In this document: in pieces, positions 34,142 to 45,370 of the stretch
Position numbering within the stretch: position 1 is the first letter of the stretch
Layout of the letters: each line of letters begins with the position of its first letter
Origin: Avena insularis
Lineage: Eukaryota; Streptophyta; Magnoliopsida; Poales; Poaceae
Assembly: GCA_023614405.1 (NCBI GenBank)
Contig: CM042684.1
Coordinates: 204,668,941-204,732,940 of the forward strand
Reading direction: 5' to 3'
Length of the DNA: 64,000 nucleotides
Notes under the pieces: model-generated
What the model saw: the letters and a program-made list of their open reading frames with translations, nothing else
Told to the model about the DNA's origin: nothing
Database searches by the model: none
Program-made: the position numbers and the translations under genes

Positions 34142-35183
34142 TGATGCAGCCCGTCCTACGGACGCTCCTACATCTACACCAACAAGTCCCCCAAGTGGAC
34201 CCATGACTCGTGCCCGAGCCAAACTCCTACAAGCTAAGGTGAACTCGCTCCTCTCCTCGTGCCAATTTGATACCTCCTTGGATGGTGTGCTACTTCATGC
34301 AACTACACTATGCATCATCAGGTACGAAGCCTCGACTCATCACCAAGCACCCGAGGATGGAGAATAAGGAGCAGAGCGTGAAGCAGGAGCCACTGGAGCT
34401 GCTCCGACAGGAGTCTCCGGTCTGTGCACACCGGAGTCTCCGGTTCACCAAAGTCTCCGGCCTGTAGACATCGGAGTCTCCGACCCCACCTCCGGTCTGC
34501 CCCCAGAACCAGGACCTGGGACAATCTGAAGGCCCCTCCGGAGGCCAGTCCGAGACCGACCGGAATCTCGGGTCCTCACCAGAGTCTCCGGTCTACCAGA
34601 CCGGAGTCTCCGGTCCGACCGTCGCCATGCATGAAAAGGCCTTTGGGCCTGCGGCCCATGTACCCCCTTAGTCCGTCCAGAACATGTCTTTTATTCTAAA
34701 GTACCCCTGTTTAAGTGGCTGGCCTATATATAGTCCCCGACCTCCATTGTAAACCCTAGGCATCATATTGGAATTAGTGGAAACCCCTTTGTGGATCTAT
34801 CTAATTCTTGCCTCATGCTCCTTGACCAAGGAGCACCAATATCCCCAAACCTCGTTGGAGTTTGCATCGTGCCTCCGCGTTGTACAAGGCCTTGGCATCG
34901 GTCTCCCTTTGCCAAGACGTCAAGATCTCACCGAGTCTCCCATCTCGTTGTGCCGGTTCGAGAGAGAGTCCTTCGCCCGACAGCGATCCTAGGGTTTGCT
35001 CCGGACCGGTCACCGCCGGCGTGAGCTATTGGTGTGTATCGTGGTTTTGTGTGTGTGTGTGTTCTTTGCGTTCTTCGTGCGTGCGTTCGTCATGTTCATC
35101 CTCCCCTCCTCTCCCCGCACTCCATCCTCGATTTGAAAGGGAATCATGAAAGATCGGGCTACCCAGGAGGTTTGCCCTCAACA
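34142..35183 (+). repeat. Family C 5' LTR (1042 bp)
   Basis: TGATGCAGCCCGTCCTACGG to TTTGCCCTCAACA. The 3' copy differs at about 4% of positions in the first 340 bases by eye. CCGGAGTCTCCGG-type repeats at 34405-34620, TATA at 34724-34732. Confidence 0.94.
34724..34732 (+). promoter_or_regulatory. TATA box of the family C 5' LTR
   Basis: CTATATATAG in GGCCTATATATAGTCC, about 100 bases after the palindrome array and conserved in the 3' LTR (42369-42378). Confidence 0.7.
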
Positions 35184-35186
35184 TAT

Positions 35187-35199
35187 TGGTATCAAGAGC
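35187..35199 (+). other. Primer binding site, element C
   Basis: TGGTATCAAGAGC three bases after the LTR; one extra A compared with the tRNA-Met site. Confidence 0.75.
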
Positions 35200-36476
35200 T
35201 TCGTTGCTCATGATTTCCCCCACAAAATTTTCTTCTATCCACCAAAAATTTGAAAATCCCCAAAAAACAGCCCAAATTTGCCTTTGGATCGATCTCTTGA
35301 TTTGGAGTGTTATTTGTGGTTTTGATCCGACCAATCCTTGTCTTAGGAGTTGGTTCAGTTTTATCCTGCATTTTCCCAGCCCAATTTGGCCAATTTTTCG
35401 CGGATTTGAGGACCCAAGGCGTGGATTTCCGCTCAAGAACTCGAGCAGTTCGCGATCTGACTCCAGACCGGAGTCTCCGGCCTGCACACCGGAGTTTCCG
35501 GCATACACCGGAGTCTTCGGCCTATTCACATCGTAGTCTCCGGCCTAGACCGGAGTCTCCGTCCTAAAACCCCGGAGTCTCCGGCCCTAACGCCTGATTT
35601 TGACAGTTTTGCCTCTAATCTTGCATTGGCTAATTTCCTCTTGTTTGTTTGTGCCTGTGTGCGTGTTGTCAACTAACAACAAGCTTCCACATCGACAACA
35701 CCCGCACTCACCGACACCACGGCCCACGAACATCATCCCGCACCACCGATGCCAAGTTCATCATTAACAACAAAGGTATAACTTGTGTCACCTTGTTAAC
35801 CCCTATCTTCCTTTGTGTGTACCTATCCTATGTGACTGGCTCATCTTGTGTTTGCTTGAGCATTGTGCATTTGTCCTTGGATAGTGAGAGTGCAAGAGCA
35901 ATATCAAGTGTGACTAGGTAGCATCAAGGGAGATAAAAAAAGATACAAAGAAAAATCAAAAGAAAAATAGTCTCCCATTGCCAAAGAGAGTCTCAAAGCT
36001 TGTAATCAAGAGAGAAAGAAGAGCGCCCAAGGCAAGTGCACAAATCTGTTGCTCATTTTCCCTCTTTGCAAACGAGCCACGGTCTCTCCTTGCATTGGCA
36101 CGACAACGAGCTTAGTCTTTGTTAGGACATTTTTTTGCTCATTTTCATAGTCGTATCAATCCCAACTTTCTCCACGTGTGTGTATATAGTCGTAGGTTCC
36201 CGTCATCCTTTTGAGTTGTTGACCTTCACCTTTGACTTGAGTTTTGTTGGATTTTACCCACTTTTGACTATCCCTTTTCTTTTGGTTGGTTCTTTGGCAG
36301 TCCACAATCCTAACCTACCACAAACAAGCTTTTGAGAGTTAGTTCTTTCTTTAGTGTGAGTTATCTTTGCATTTCCACTTTGCACGTTTATAGCTCTCAC
36401 TTGTGGTTTCTAGTTTGGTGCAACCCCCAAGGTGAGGTACAAGGCTAACACGATCAATACTTGTGTGTCTTGCGTG
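35200..36476 (+). other. Leader of element C
   Basis: Untranslated leader with a second group of CCGGAGTCTCCGG repeats (35460-35595). AAGGTATAAC at 35774-35783 and TTTTCATAG ending at 36150 are conserved with family A and could bound an intron. Confidence 0.65.
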
Positions 36477-38845
36477 ATGGATAGGCACGGTGAGTCAAGC
36501 CAACCACCTCCCCAAGAAGAAGATCAAGGACCGTACATGACGCGCGCAAGTCACTTCATCGTCCGTCAAGAGTTCCGTGAACGTTGCCAAGCCCTTGAGA
36601 CGCGACAAGATGAACAATTTGGCGAGACGCAAGCCGAGTTCAAGAACATCAACAACCTCTTCGACGGCCTCGAACTACAAATGCATGCAATGCATCACAA
36701 CTTCAGCCACCAAAATGAAGCGCTCCAACACTCTGTTGCCGAAACAAATGACAATCTTCAACGCCTCATCAACGGAATGCAAGCCCACGTTCACGCGCAT
36801 CAAGCTCATCGCGTCGTCATGCTCATCCTCAACAAGATCTTCAACCAAGTGCTCCAAGACGCAATGATGCCCCCGTGGTTGAAGATGGAAGTTCTTCAAA
36901 CTATGTACCTTCCCCATGGCACGCTGCAATGTCAAGCTATGATGGTGATTTCTCTTCAAGGCCACGAGCAGGGCAAGAAGCACACCGTCATCACGCAAGG
37001 GCATTAGTGCTCCAACAAGAGCAACCACAAGAGCAACAGCACGTGCAACCACAAGTGCAACCGCAAGTCTACCACCATCGACCACGACACATACTTGACA
37101 CAACAAGTGATGACTCCAATTTGGAGAATCAAGCTCGTCATCGACGTAAAGCTGTCCAAGATCCTCCTCCTCGTCATGAACGTCCACACCGACACCATGG
37201 TCATCACGAGGCGCCTCCTCCACCTCAACAAAACTTGGAGCGTCAAGTGATACAAGTTGAGAGACGCCCACCACGTAAAGATGCTCATGACCATGTTCTT
37301 TGCCGTGAGGCCCATGTGCCTAATCAACATCACCAATCAAGGAACGAGCCTCCTCTTCGTCATCAACCGCATCAAGAGGATCCACACCCTCGCCACCATG
37401 AAGCCCAAGCGCCTCAACCACGTCAACAACCGCGCCAAGAGCAAGAGCAAGCTCCAGAACAACAACATCAAGAGCAAGCTCTTCACCAATGCCGCGAGAT
37501 CCAAGTTCCACTGCATCAACATCAAGATCACCAAGCTCATCGCAATGACCGCAACGATGAAGAAACTTTCGGCAAGCTCAAGTATACAATGCCAAAGTTC
37601 ACCAGATCTAATGACCCTGAAGAGTACCTTTCATGGGCACTCAAAGTCGACAAGATCTTCCGCATGCACAATTATAGCAACAAAAAGATGGTCGCCATGG
37701 CTTCACTTGAGTTTGATGATTACACCAACCTTTGGTGGGAACAAGTTCAAGTTACTCGTGATGCAAAACAAGAGCCGCCAATCACAACTTGGCATGACAT
37801 GAAGGCTCACATGAGATCCCGGTTCGTCCCCGCGCACTACACGCGTGACCTCCTCAACAACCTTCAAGCGCTTCATCAAGGGACAAAGACTGTGGAAGAG
37901 TACTTCAAGGAAATGGAACTTAAATTGATTCGCGCCAACAATGATGAGCGCATGGAGCAAACAATGGCACGTTTCCTTATTGGGTTGAACCATCCCATCA
38001 AGCGCATCGTCGAGTTCCAAACATACAACACCACGATTGAGCTTGTGCACATCGCCAGAAAGGCTGAACGTCAAGTGCAAGAGGATATCAAGTACAGCAA
38101 GGCCAAGGCGTACTTCACCTACAAGAAAGCTTCAACCGCTACACCAACAACTTTCAATGGAAGCTCCTCAAGTACCTCCAAGCCTTCCTTCAAGCCCACA
38201 CTTCCTCAAGGAAAACTGCCCCCAAGTAACAAGCAAGCAAAGAGTGATACACGTTTCAACGATGAATGCTACAAGTGTGGAGGTAAAGGACACGAGTCGG
38301 ACGAATGTGGAAACAAGAAAGTCTTGTTCATCCATGACAATGGTGATGAAGAGTACTTGAGTGAAGATGAGTTTGATGCCCGTGTCAAGGAAGCAATGGC
38401 AAGGCAACGAGTGGAAGATGATCAAGAACTCCTCACGTGTGAACATGACGCAAGTCCATCGCTTGTCGTCACAAGGATCTTGACCACTCAAGCACAAGAG
38501 CATGAAGACCAACGCTCCAATATCTTCCAAACAGGAGCCGACATCAATGGCAAATCTCTCAAGGTGATCATTGACGGAGGGAGTTGTCACAACCTTGCTA
38601 GCACCGAGTTGTGTGAGAAGCTCAACCTCACCCTCCATCCGCATAAGCACCCCTACCACGTGCAATGGCTAAGTGACCAAGGGTCCATAAAGATCAAGCA
38701 TACCGTATCGGTCTCCTTCACCATTGGTCCTTACAAAGATACGGTGGAGTGTGATGTGGTTCCTATGACAGTTTGCCACATGCTTCTTGGTCGACCGTGG
38801 CAATTTGATAAGGCTGCTCAACGTGATGGTCGCACCAATGTATAA
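36477..38845 (+). pseudogene. Gag-protease of element C
   Basis: ATG at 36477 (MDRHGESSQPPPQEEDQG). An N-terminal part in one frame runs to about 36790; the rest (open from before 36875 to 38845) is in the next frame, so one small indel lies near 36780-36800. A long His/Gln/Pro-rich linker is followed by the capsid core (LKYTMPKFTRSNDPEEYLSW, NLWWEQVQ, MRSRFVPAHYTRDLLNNLQ) at about 37590-38090. The zinc knuckle CYKCGGKGHESDEC lies at 38269-38310. The protease active site VIIDGGSCHNLAS is near 38570. TAA at 38843-38845 interrupts a frame that otherwise continues into pol. Confidence 0.9.
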
Positions 38846-40640
38846 ACCTTCAAATGGCTCAACAAAACATGTGTTTGGCAACCAATGACTCCTAGCCAAA
38901 TAATTGTGGACAATGCAAAGGCTTTAGCGAGGGCGCAAAGCACAACACCTACTTGTGAGAAGAGTGGTGAGAGAGAGAACCACCTCATAGTGAGTGAGAG
39001 CCACAAGCCAAACTCGAGTGGAAAAACTAAGAGTGTTCTCCTTGCCACCAAAAGTGAGATGAGAGATGTTCGGGACAACCCATCCATCTTGCACTATGTC
39101 CTCCTTTGCAAGGGACTAGCGCAAGGAACTAATGAATTAACCAATGTTCCTCCACCTTTGATGATAGTTTTGTAGGAATTCAAGGATGTGTTCCCCGAAG
39201 AGCTACCACACGGACTACCTCCTCTTCGTGGCATCGAACATCGCATTGATCTCATCCCCGGCGCACCAATTACCAACCGCGCCACCTACCGCACGAACCC
39301 GGAGGAGACAAAGGAGATTGAAAGTCAAATCAACCAACTTGTCTCCAAAGGTTTAATCCAAGTTAGCACTAGTCCAAGTGCCGTACCCGTGATTCTTGTT
39401 CCAAAGACGGATGATACGTTACGGTTATGCATGGACTGCCGTCCAATCAATGCTATCACCGTGTGTTATCGACATCCCATACCACGTCTCGATGACATGC
39501 TTGATGAGTTGTGTGGAGCCACTATTTTTTCGAAAATTGATCTTCATAGTGGTTACCATCAAATACGCATGGCTGAAGGTGATGAGTGGAAAACCGCCTT
39601 CAAGACCAAACTTGGTCTCTATGAATGGTTGGTTATGCCCTTTGGTTTGTCTAATGCCCCATCGACCTTCATGCGCCTAATGAATCATATCTTGTGTTCT
39701 CTCATTGGAAAAAGAGTTGTTGTCTATTTCGATGATATTCTTGTTTATAGCAAATCACTTGAGGACCATATAACACATGTCAAGGAAGTTTTGCAAATCC
39801 TTCGACATGAAAAGCTTTATGCTAATCTTCCCAAGTGCACTTTTTCTAAAGACAAGTTGATTTTTCTTGGATTTGTCGTTTCTTCGAAGGGAATTGAAGT
39901 TGATGTTTCCAAGGTAAAGGACATACGAGACTGGCCCACCCCAACAAATGTGAGTGAACTCCAAAGTTTTCATGGGTTGGTCGGTTTCTATCGTCGCTTT
40001 GTGAAAGTATTTTCAACCATTGCTTACCCCCTTAACGAATTGACCAAAAAGAATGTTACCTTCGTGTGGGGCAAAGCACAACAAAAAGCTTTTGACGAAC
40101 ATAAAAAGAGGCTCACCGAAGCACCTCTTCTTGCTTTACCGGATTTCACAACAACTTTTGAGATAGAGTGTGATGCTAGTGGTATTGGCATTGGAGGAGT
40201 CCTTATGCAAAATGGACGTCCTATAGCCTACCATAGCGAGAAACTTGATGATGCTCGCCTTAACTATCCGATTTATGACAAAGAGCTTTTTGCCTTAGTT
40301 CGTGTCCTTCAAGTTTGGCAACACTACCTTTGGCCCAAGGAATTTATCATACATTCCGACCACGAGTCGTTGAAATATCTCAAAGGCCAAGCTAACTTGA
40401 GCAAGAGACACACTAAGTGGGTTGAGTTCATGGAGTCTTTTTCGTACATTGTCAACTATAAGAAGGGCAAAGATAATGTAGTTGCAGACGCTTTGTCTCG
40501 CAAACACACAAGCCTTCTTACCAGACTTGAAATCAACATGTTGGGTCTTGAGGAAATAAAATCTTTGTATGCTTCGACCCGTTCTTTGAACCAATTTTCG
40601 CAAAGTGCTCCAACGACAAAGGAGTTGATGATTTCTATTT
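38846..40640 (+). pseudogene. Reverse transcriptase and RNase H of element C
   Basis: Same frame as gag. TAG at 39173-39175 stands where relatives have Gln, just before [19 protein letters not shown]. From 39188 the frame is open for 537 codons. Reverse transcriptase motifs: [49 protein letters not shown], and the catalytic YFDD at 39725-39736. RNase [53 protein letters not shown] frame change near 40620 separates it from integrase. All catalytic residues are present. Confidence 0.92.
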
Positions 40641-41811
40641 GCATAAGGGCTTTCTTTTTAAAAAAAACAAGCTATGCATTCCGAAGTCGTCGCTTCAACT
40701 TTTGCTTCTCCAAGAATCTCATGGTGGAGGCCTTATGGGTCACTTTGGTCGCGACAAGACATTGGAAATGCTCTCCAATCACTACTTTTGGCCTAAGATG
40801 AAGCGTGACGTGGAGCGCTATGTTCAACGATGCACGACATGTGTTCAAGCTAAGTCGCAAGCTAACCCTTATGGTCTTTATATGCCATTGCCTATTCCTC
40901 ATACGCCTTGGTCCGACATTAGCATGGATTTCGTGTTAGGATTGCCTAGATCTAAACATGGTCATGATTCTATATTTGTTGTTGTGGACCGTTTTTCCAA
41001 AATGGCACACTTCATACCATGCAATAAGACCGACGATGATTCACATGTTGCAAATCTGTTTTTCAGGGAAATCGTCCATCTTCACGGTGTGCCAAGGACA
41101 ATCGTCTCCGACCACGATGTCAAATTCATGAGATACTTATGGAAGACCCTCATGGCCAAGCTCGGCATCTAGCTCCTCTTTTCATCCGCATCGCATCCTC
41201 AAACTGATGGCTAAACCGAAGTTGTCAACCGAAGCCTCGAAACTCTCCTTCGTGTGTTGATCAAGCAAAACCTGAAGGATTGGGAGAAATGCATTCCACA
41301 CTCCGAGTTCGCCTACAATCGAGCCAAGCACTCAACAACCAAGATGAGTCCATTCATGATCGTCTATGGTTTTGAGCCCCTCACTGCACTCGACATCCTG
41401 CCACTACCTCTCCATGAGCGAACAAACATGGACGTCGAGAAACGCGCACAAGCTATGAAGAAACTTCATGAAGAAACAAGAGCTACTATCAAAAAACAAG
41501 TCCTTTGCCAAGCTTCAAGGTTAAACAAGGACAAGAAGGAGATGATCTTTGAAGAAGGTGACCTTATGTGGATACACCTAAGCAAAGACCGCTTCCCCAA
41601 GGAACGTGACTCCAAGCTCAAGCCAAGAGGAGATGGTCCCTTCAAGGTCCTGAAAATAATCAACAACAACGCCTACATCATCGACATACCGACCTCCAAG
41701 TACCTTGCAAGCAATACATTCAATGTCAAGGATCTCTCACCCTACCATGGAGATGTTCAAGATGATAACCATGAAGAGTCGAGGACGAGTCTGTCCCAAG
41801 GGGGGAGCTGA
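40639..41811 (+). pseudogene. Integrase of element C
   Basis: One frame from 40639 to TGA 41809-41811, with two internal stops, TAG 41170-41172 and TAA 41212-41214; both are C-to-T changes of expected Gln codons. Zinc region: [25 protein letters not shown]. Catalytic Asp in [12 protein letters not shown], Asp in IVSDHDVKF, Glu in TEVVNRSLETLLR. The C-terminus has GPFKVLKIINNNAYIIDIP and ends SRTSLSQGGS. No chromodomain. The stop codon is formed by the first three bases of the 3' LTR. Confidence 0.9.
41798..41808 (+). other. Polypurine tract of element C
   Basis: AAGGGGGGAGC before the 3' LTR. The G run lies within the end of the integrase frame. Confidence 0.85.
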
Positions 41812-42824
41812 TCCAGCCCATCCTACGGACGCTCCTACATCTACACCAACAAGTCCCCCAAGTGGACCCATGGCTCGTGCCCGAGCCAAACTCCTACAAG
41901 CTAAGGTCAACTCTCTCCTCTCCTCGTGCCAATTTGATACCTCCTTGGATGGTGTGCTACTTCATGCAACTACACTATGCATCATCAGGTACGAAGCCTC
42001 GACTCATCACCAAGCACCCAAGGATGGAGAACAAGGAGCAGAGCGTGAAGAAGGAGCCGCTGGAGCTGCTCAGACCGGAGTCTCTGGTCTGCGCACACCG
42101 GAGTCTCCGGTCCACCGAAGTCTCCAGCCTGTAGACACCGGAGAACCTCCGGTCTGCCCCGAGAACCGGACCCTGGGACAATCTGAAGGCCCCTCCCGGA
42201 GAGACCGACCGGATTTTGTCCAGACCGCATCAAGTCTCGTATACCACACCAGTAGTCTCGTCCCGACCGTGTGCATGAAAAGGCCTTTGGGCCTGCGGCC
42301 CATGTACCCCCTTAGTCCGTCCAGAACTTGTCTTTTATTCCTAAAGTACCCCTATTTAAGTGGCTGACCTATATATAGTCCCCCACTCCATTGTAAACCC
42401 TAGGCATAATATTGGAATTAGTGGAAACCCCTTTGGGGATCTATCTAATTCTTGCCTCATGCTCCTTGACCAAGGAGCACCAATATCCCCAAACCTCGTT
42501 GGAGTTTGCATCGTGCCTCCGCGTTGTACAAGGCCTTGGCATCGGTGTCCCTTTGCCAAGACATCAAGATCTCACCGAGTCTCCCATCTTGTCGTGTCGG
42601 TTCGAGAGAGAGTCCTCTGCCCGATGTCGATCCTAGGGATTGCGCCGGATCGGTCACCGCCGTCATGAGCTATTGGTGTGTATTTGGTTTTGTGTGTGTT
42701 TGTTCTTCGCGTTCTTCGTGCGTGCTTTCGTCGTGTTCATCCTCCCCTCCTCTCCCCGCACTCCATCCTCGATTTGAAAGGGAATCGTGAAAGATCAGGC
42801 CACCCAAGAGGTTTTCCCTCAACA
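41809..42824 (+). repeat. Family C 3' LTR (1016 bp)
   Basis: TGATCCAGCCCATCCTACGG to TTTTCCCTCAACA. In the frame one base off integrase it encodes GPMARARAKLLQAKVNSLLS and DGVLLHATTLCIIRYEA (about 41850-41990). The palindrome array (42075-42130) is shorter and more mutated than in the 5' copy. Confidence 0.94.
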
Positions 42825-42829
42825 CTAGA
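42825..42829. other. Target site duplication of element C, right copy
   Basis: CTAGA, identical to 34137-34141. Confidence 0.93.
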
Positions 42830-43846
42830 GGTAGAGGGTAAGTCGTTAGAAATCAAAGTGGTCTCACATGACCTATCAACTACCACTCTCAACTCACAAG
42901 GTGTATCGCTCATGCCGTCCAAATGGAAGCACTCAATCTCACGTATGGTGGAGTCACTCATATCACTCTTGTTGTCACTAAAGTGGGTTATGTGGCTCTC
43001 ATACTCACATGGGAATTGTACCACATCATCACTCAAGCACATAGGGATAGGCTCGGTTCTATCAACTCCTTGCGCCTCCTTTGGTGAAGGGAAAATCCCA
43101 TTCTCACCATTCTTGACCTTGTCATCGCAATCTTGTGGTGTAGGCCCTTGTCTTAGAGCTTGCTCATTATTTTCCATGCCCTCCTTGGCTTGTGTAGACA
43201 TCTTCTTGGTGTACTCGTCCAACTTGGCAAAGCAGAGGTCTTCATCTTTCTCATCCATGAAGGTGCATGCGTCATCTAGGACATCAAGTTTGGGCATTGA
43301 AGCTTCATGGCGTGGAGGAGGGCTTTCTCTTGGTGCCATTTTGGTGGTGGCACGAGTAGTTGAAGGTGCCTTATGATGGTGTCGACAGAGGTCATTGGCG
43401 TGCCTTGCCAAAGGTTGATGTAGATAGCGCACTTGGTCATCCACATGATGCTCGCGATGATGCTTCTTGTCCTTGGCACTCTTCTTGGTGAGGCATTGTA
43501 ATGAGCACAAAGCATCATTAGTCTTGGCCATCATGCTCATGGTTTTGGCGAAGTCGTTGTCCATGTCGCGCTTGAGGTTGTCCATTTGATGGTGGACCTT
43601 GTTGCTCTCGAGGTGGAGGCTCCGTCTTGGTCGACACGACTTGAGGAGGTTGTCGTTGTCGTTCTTGAAGTCGTCCATGCTTGGGGAGTTATTGTTGTTG
43701 TAGAACTCCATATCACCCAAGCATGTGGAGACATTGTTGGTGTAGTGCTCCATCATGTCATCCATGCTTGTGGAGGCATATGCATGGTGGCTCATCGTGG
43801 ATTCTTCATAGAAATCATTCTCGGCTCTGGAGTTCCTAGACATCAT
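42825..43846 (-). pseudogene. Family-B ORF, N-terminal part, B1 copy
   Basis: Minus-strand frame from ATG at 43846, open for 340 codons up to the C insertion. Opening MMSRNSRAENDFYEES. Acidic repeats of the type NNxSxxxDDME (three to four units, fewer than in B2) are followed by a Lys/His-rich part (SAKDKKHHREHHVDDQVRYL, QPLARHANDL), KLDVLDDACTFMDEKDEDL and SDDVVQFPCEYESHITHFSD. No Gag, zinc-knuckle or polymerase motif recognised. It is one protein with 34141-32172 once C is removed. Function unknown. Confidence 0.65.
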
Positions 43847-45370
43847 TCACAAGACCAAGTGGTGTATATGGAAGTGGTAGGGGGTTAGGGATGCAATGTC
43901 AAACCTTACTTTACCTTGGAAGATAGTATCGTGCAAGTGGCAACACTTGAGAGCAATCAAACCAAGCAAAGTGAAGTTCACGTGGAACACCAAAACCAAC
44001 TAACCACTAAAAACACACACACACACACAAACCTTACGTGGATAGGTATGGAAGGTGGCATGTCAAGAACCAATCCGAACTCAAGATGTTGTAATGGTAA
44101 GTAAAGAACCACAATGATCACGAAGCAAAACAAGTCAATCCACAAGAAGGAAATATGTACAAGGAAACACACACGGTGGGATAAACGGGACTTGCGTGAC
44201 GGATAAAGTGAGCTAAGAACCAACTGATTACCTAGCGAAGACTATAAGCTCATGCCGCACAAGTCCAAGGAGAGACGCTAGTTCGATTGCAATAAATTGG
44301 TGGGCTACAAGATATGCACAATAAGTACCACCTATTTGATGTTCATCGAGCTTGCGCTTCCTATTCTATGAGGCACTTGTTTCTTTCTTTCTTTCTTTTT
44401 CTTCGTTTTCTTTTTCTATTTTTTTCACTTTTCTTTTCTTTTTCACTTGCCTCTTCCTTGTGCCAACAACTATACAAGATAACTATATGAGATAGCACGC
44501 TCACAACTTTTGCTTGGAATTCTACAACGTATCAAATGTGCATAGCACAAGCAATCATAGGAGGAACTAGTCTCAATAGGTGTTTGTTGAACGCAAAGAT
44601 AGTGTAGCTCACAAGGTAAAGCAAGTGGGGAGAAGTCGTGGAATTTTTATACCTTTCGTCACCGATCTTCACCCTTTATTGGTGGATTCCTCCTTGCTCA
44701 CGGAATTTGTATGGAGTAGATAGCATGAACCATGGAGATGATGATGTAGAGCTCCTTCTCCTCTTTGAAACGATCTAAAGAACACCAAAATCCGAGTTCG
44801 TATGCAAAAGTTATGCTCAAAACCATGAAACAGTTTTTCTGTCTACAGGGGGGCGGAGACTTTGCCAGAAACTCCGGTCTAGACCGGAATCTCTAGTCTG
44901 GGTGCCGGATTCTCCGATTTGGGCCGGATTCTTTGGTCCGGGGGGCGTAATCTCCGGTCCGGAGGTTCCAGGACGTCTAGAACACGTCCGTGGTGCGATT
45001 TTGGGCGGAAAACTTGAACCAAAACACCAAATTTGTGGGGGAAATCAAGGAATTAGGCCATGGGAACGCAGGGGAGGTAGATCAACAAGTTTAGCAAGTA
45101 ATACACTGATCAAAACCTACCAAAACACACTCAAATCACAGATCGATCCAAAACACGAATTGGGGCTATTTTTGACGGAACTTTCGAATTTATGGGGAAA
45201 AAGACCAAATCAAGGAGAAATCCATGGTAACCAAAAGCTCCTAATACCAGATGTTATGAGTTGACACAAGATCCACTCGATTTTGTGGCTATTTTTGTGG
45301 TTTTTCAAGAAAAAATTTGGTAGGGAAGAACGAGGGTGAAATCTGTGGCAACTTGGGCTCTGATGCTAGA
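43847..45370 (-). other. Leader of B1
   Basis: About 1.5 kb between primer site (next to 45370) and ORF. It contains a long pyrimidine tract on the plus strand (44379-44453, so polypurine in the element sense), a CA run (44008-44028) and remnants of CCGGA-type repeats (44860-44970). Confidence 0.65.

Larger units (their letters stand above)
34142..42824 (+). mobile_element. Family-C full-length CRM-like gypsy element
   Basis: An 8683-bp element with LTRs at both ends, perfect CTAGA flanks, primer site, leader, and a complete gag-protease-RT-RNase H-integrase order. Integrase and its C-terminus (GDGPFKVLKIINNNAYIIDIP, FNVKDLSPYHGD) and the lack of a chromodomain fit the CRM clade of chromoviruses; the TGATG LTR start also fits. 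Two frame changes and four in-frame stops disable it. It is the only member of the A/B/C/D group here with pol, so it represents the likely autonomous type. Confidence 0.92.

Noticed and set aside
41254..41811. Chromodomain at the end of the element C integrase
   Set aside because: No chromodomain signature after the GPF/Y-like region; the CRM-type end is short.
34142..42824. Centromere location from a CRM-like element
   Set aside because: CRM-like elements also occur outside centromeres, and no centromeric satellite is visible; not claimed.
42678..43376. 232-codon plus-strand frame across the right end of element C
   Set aside because: It is antisense to the B ORF and spans the C/B1 junction; shadow frame.
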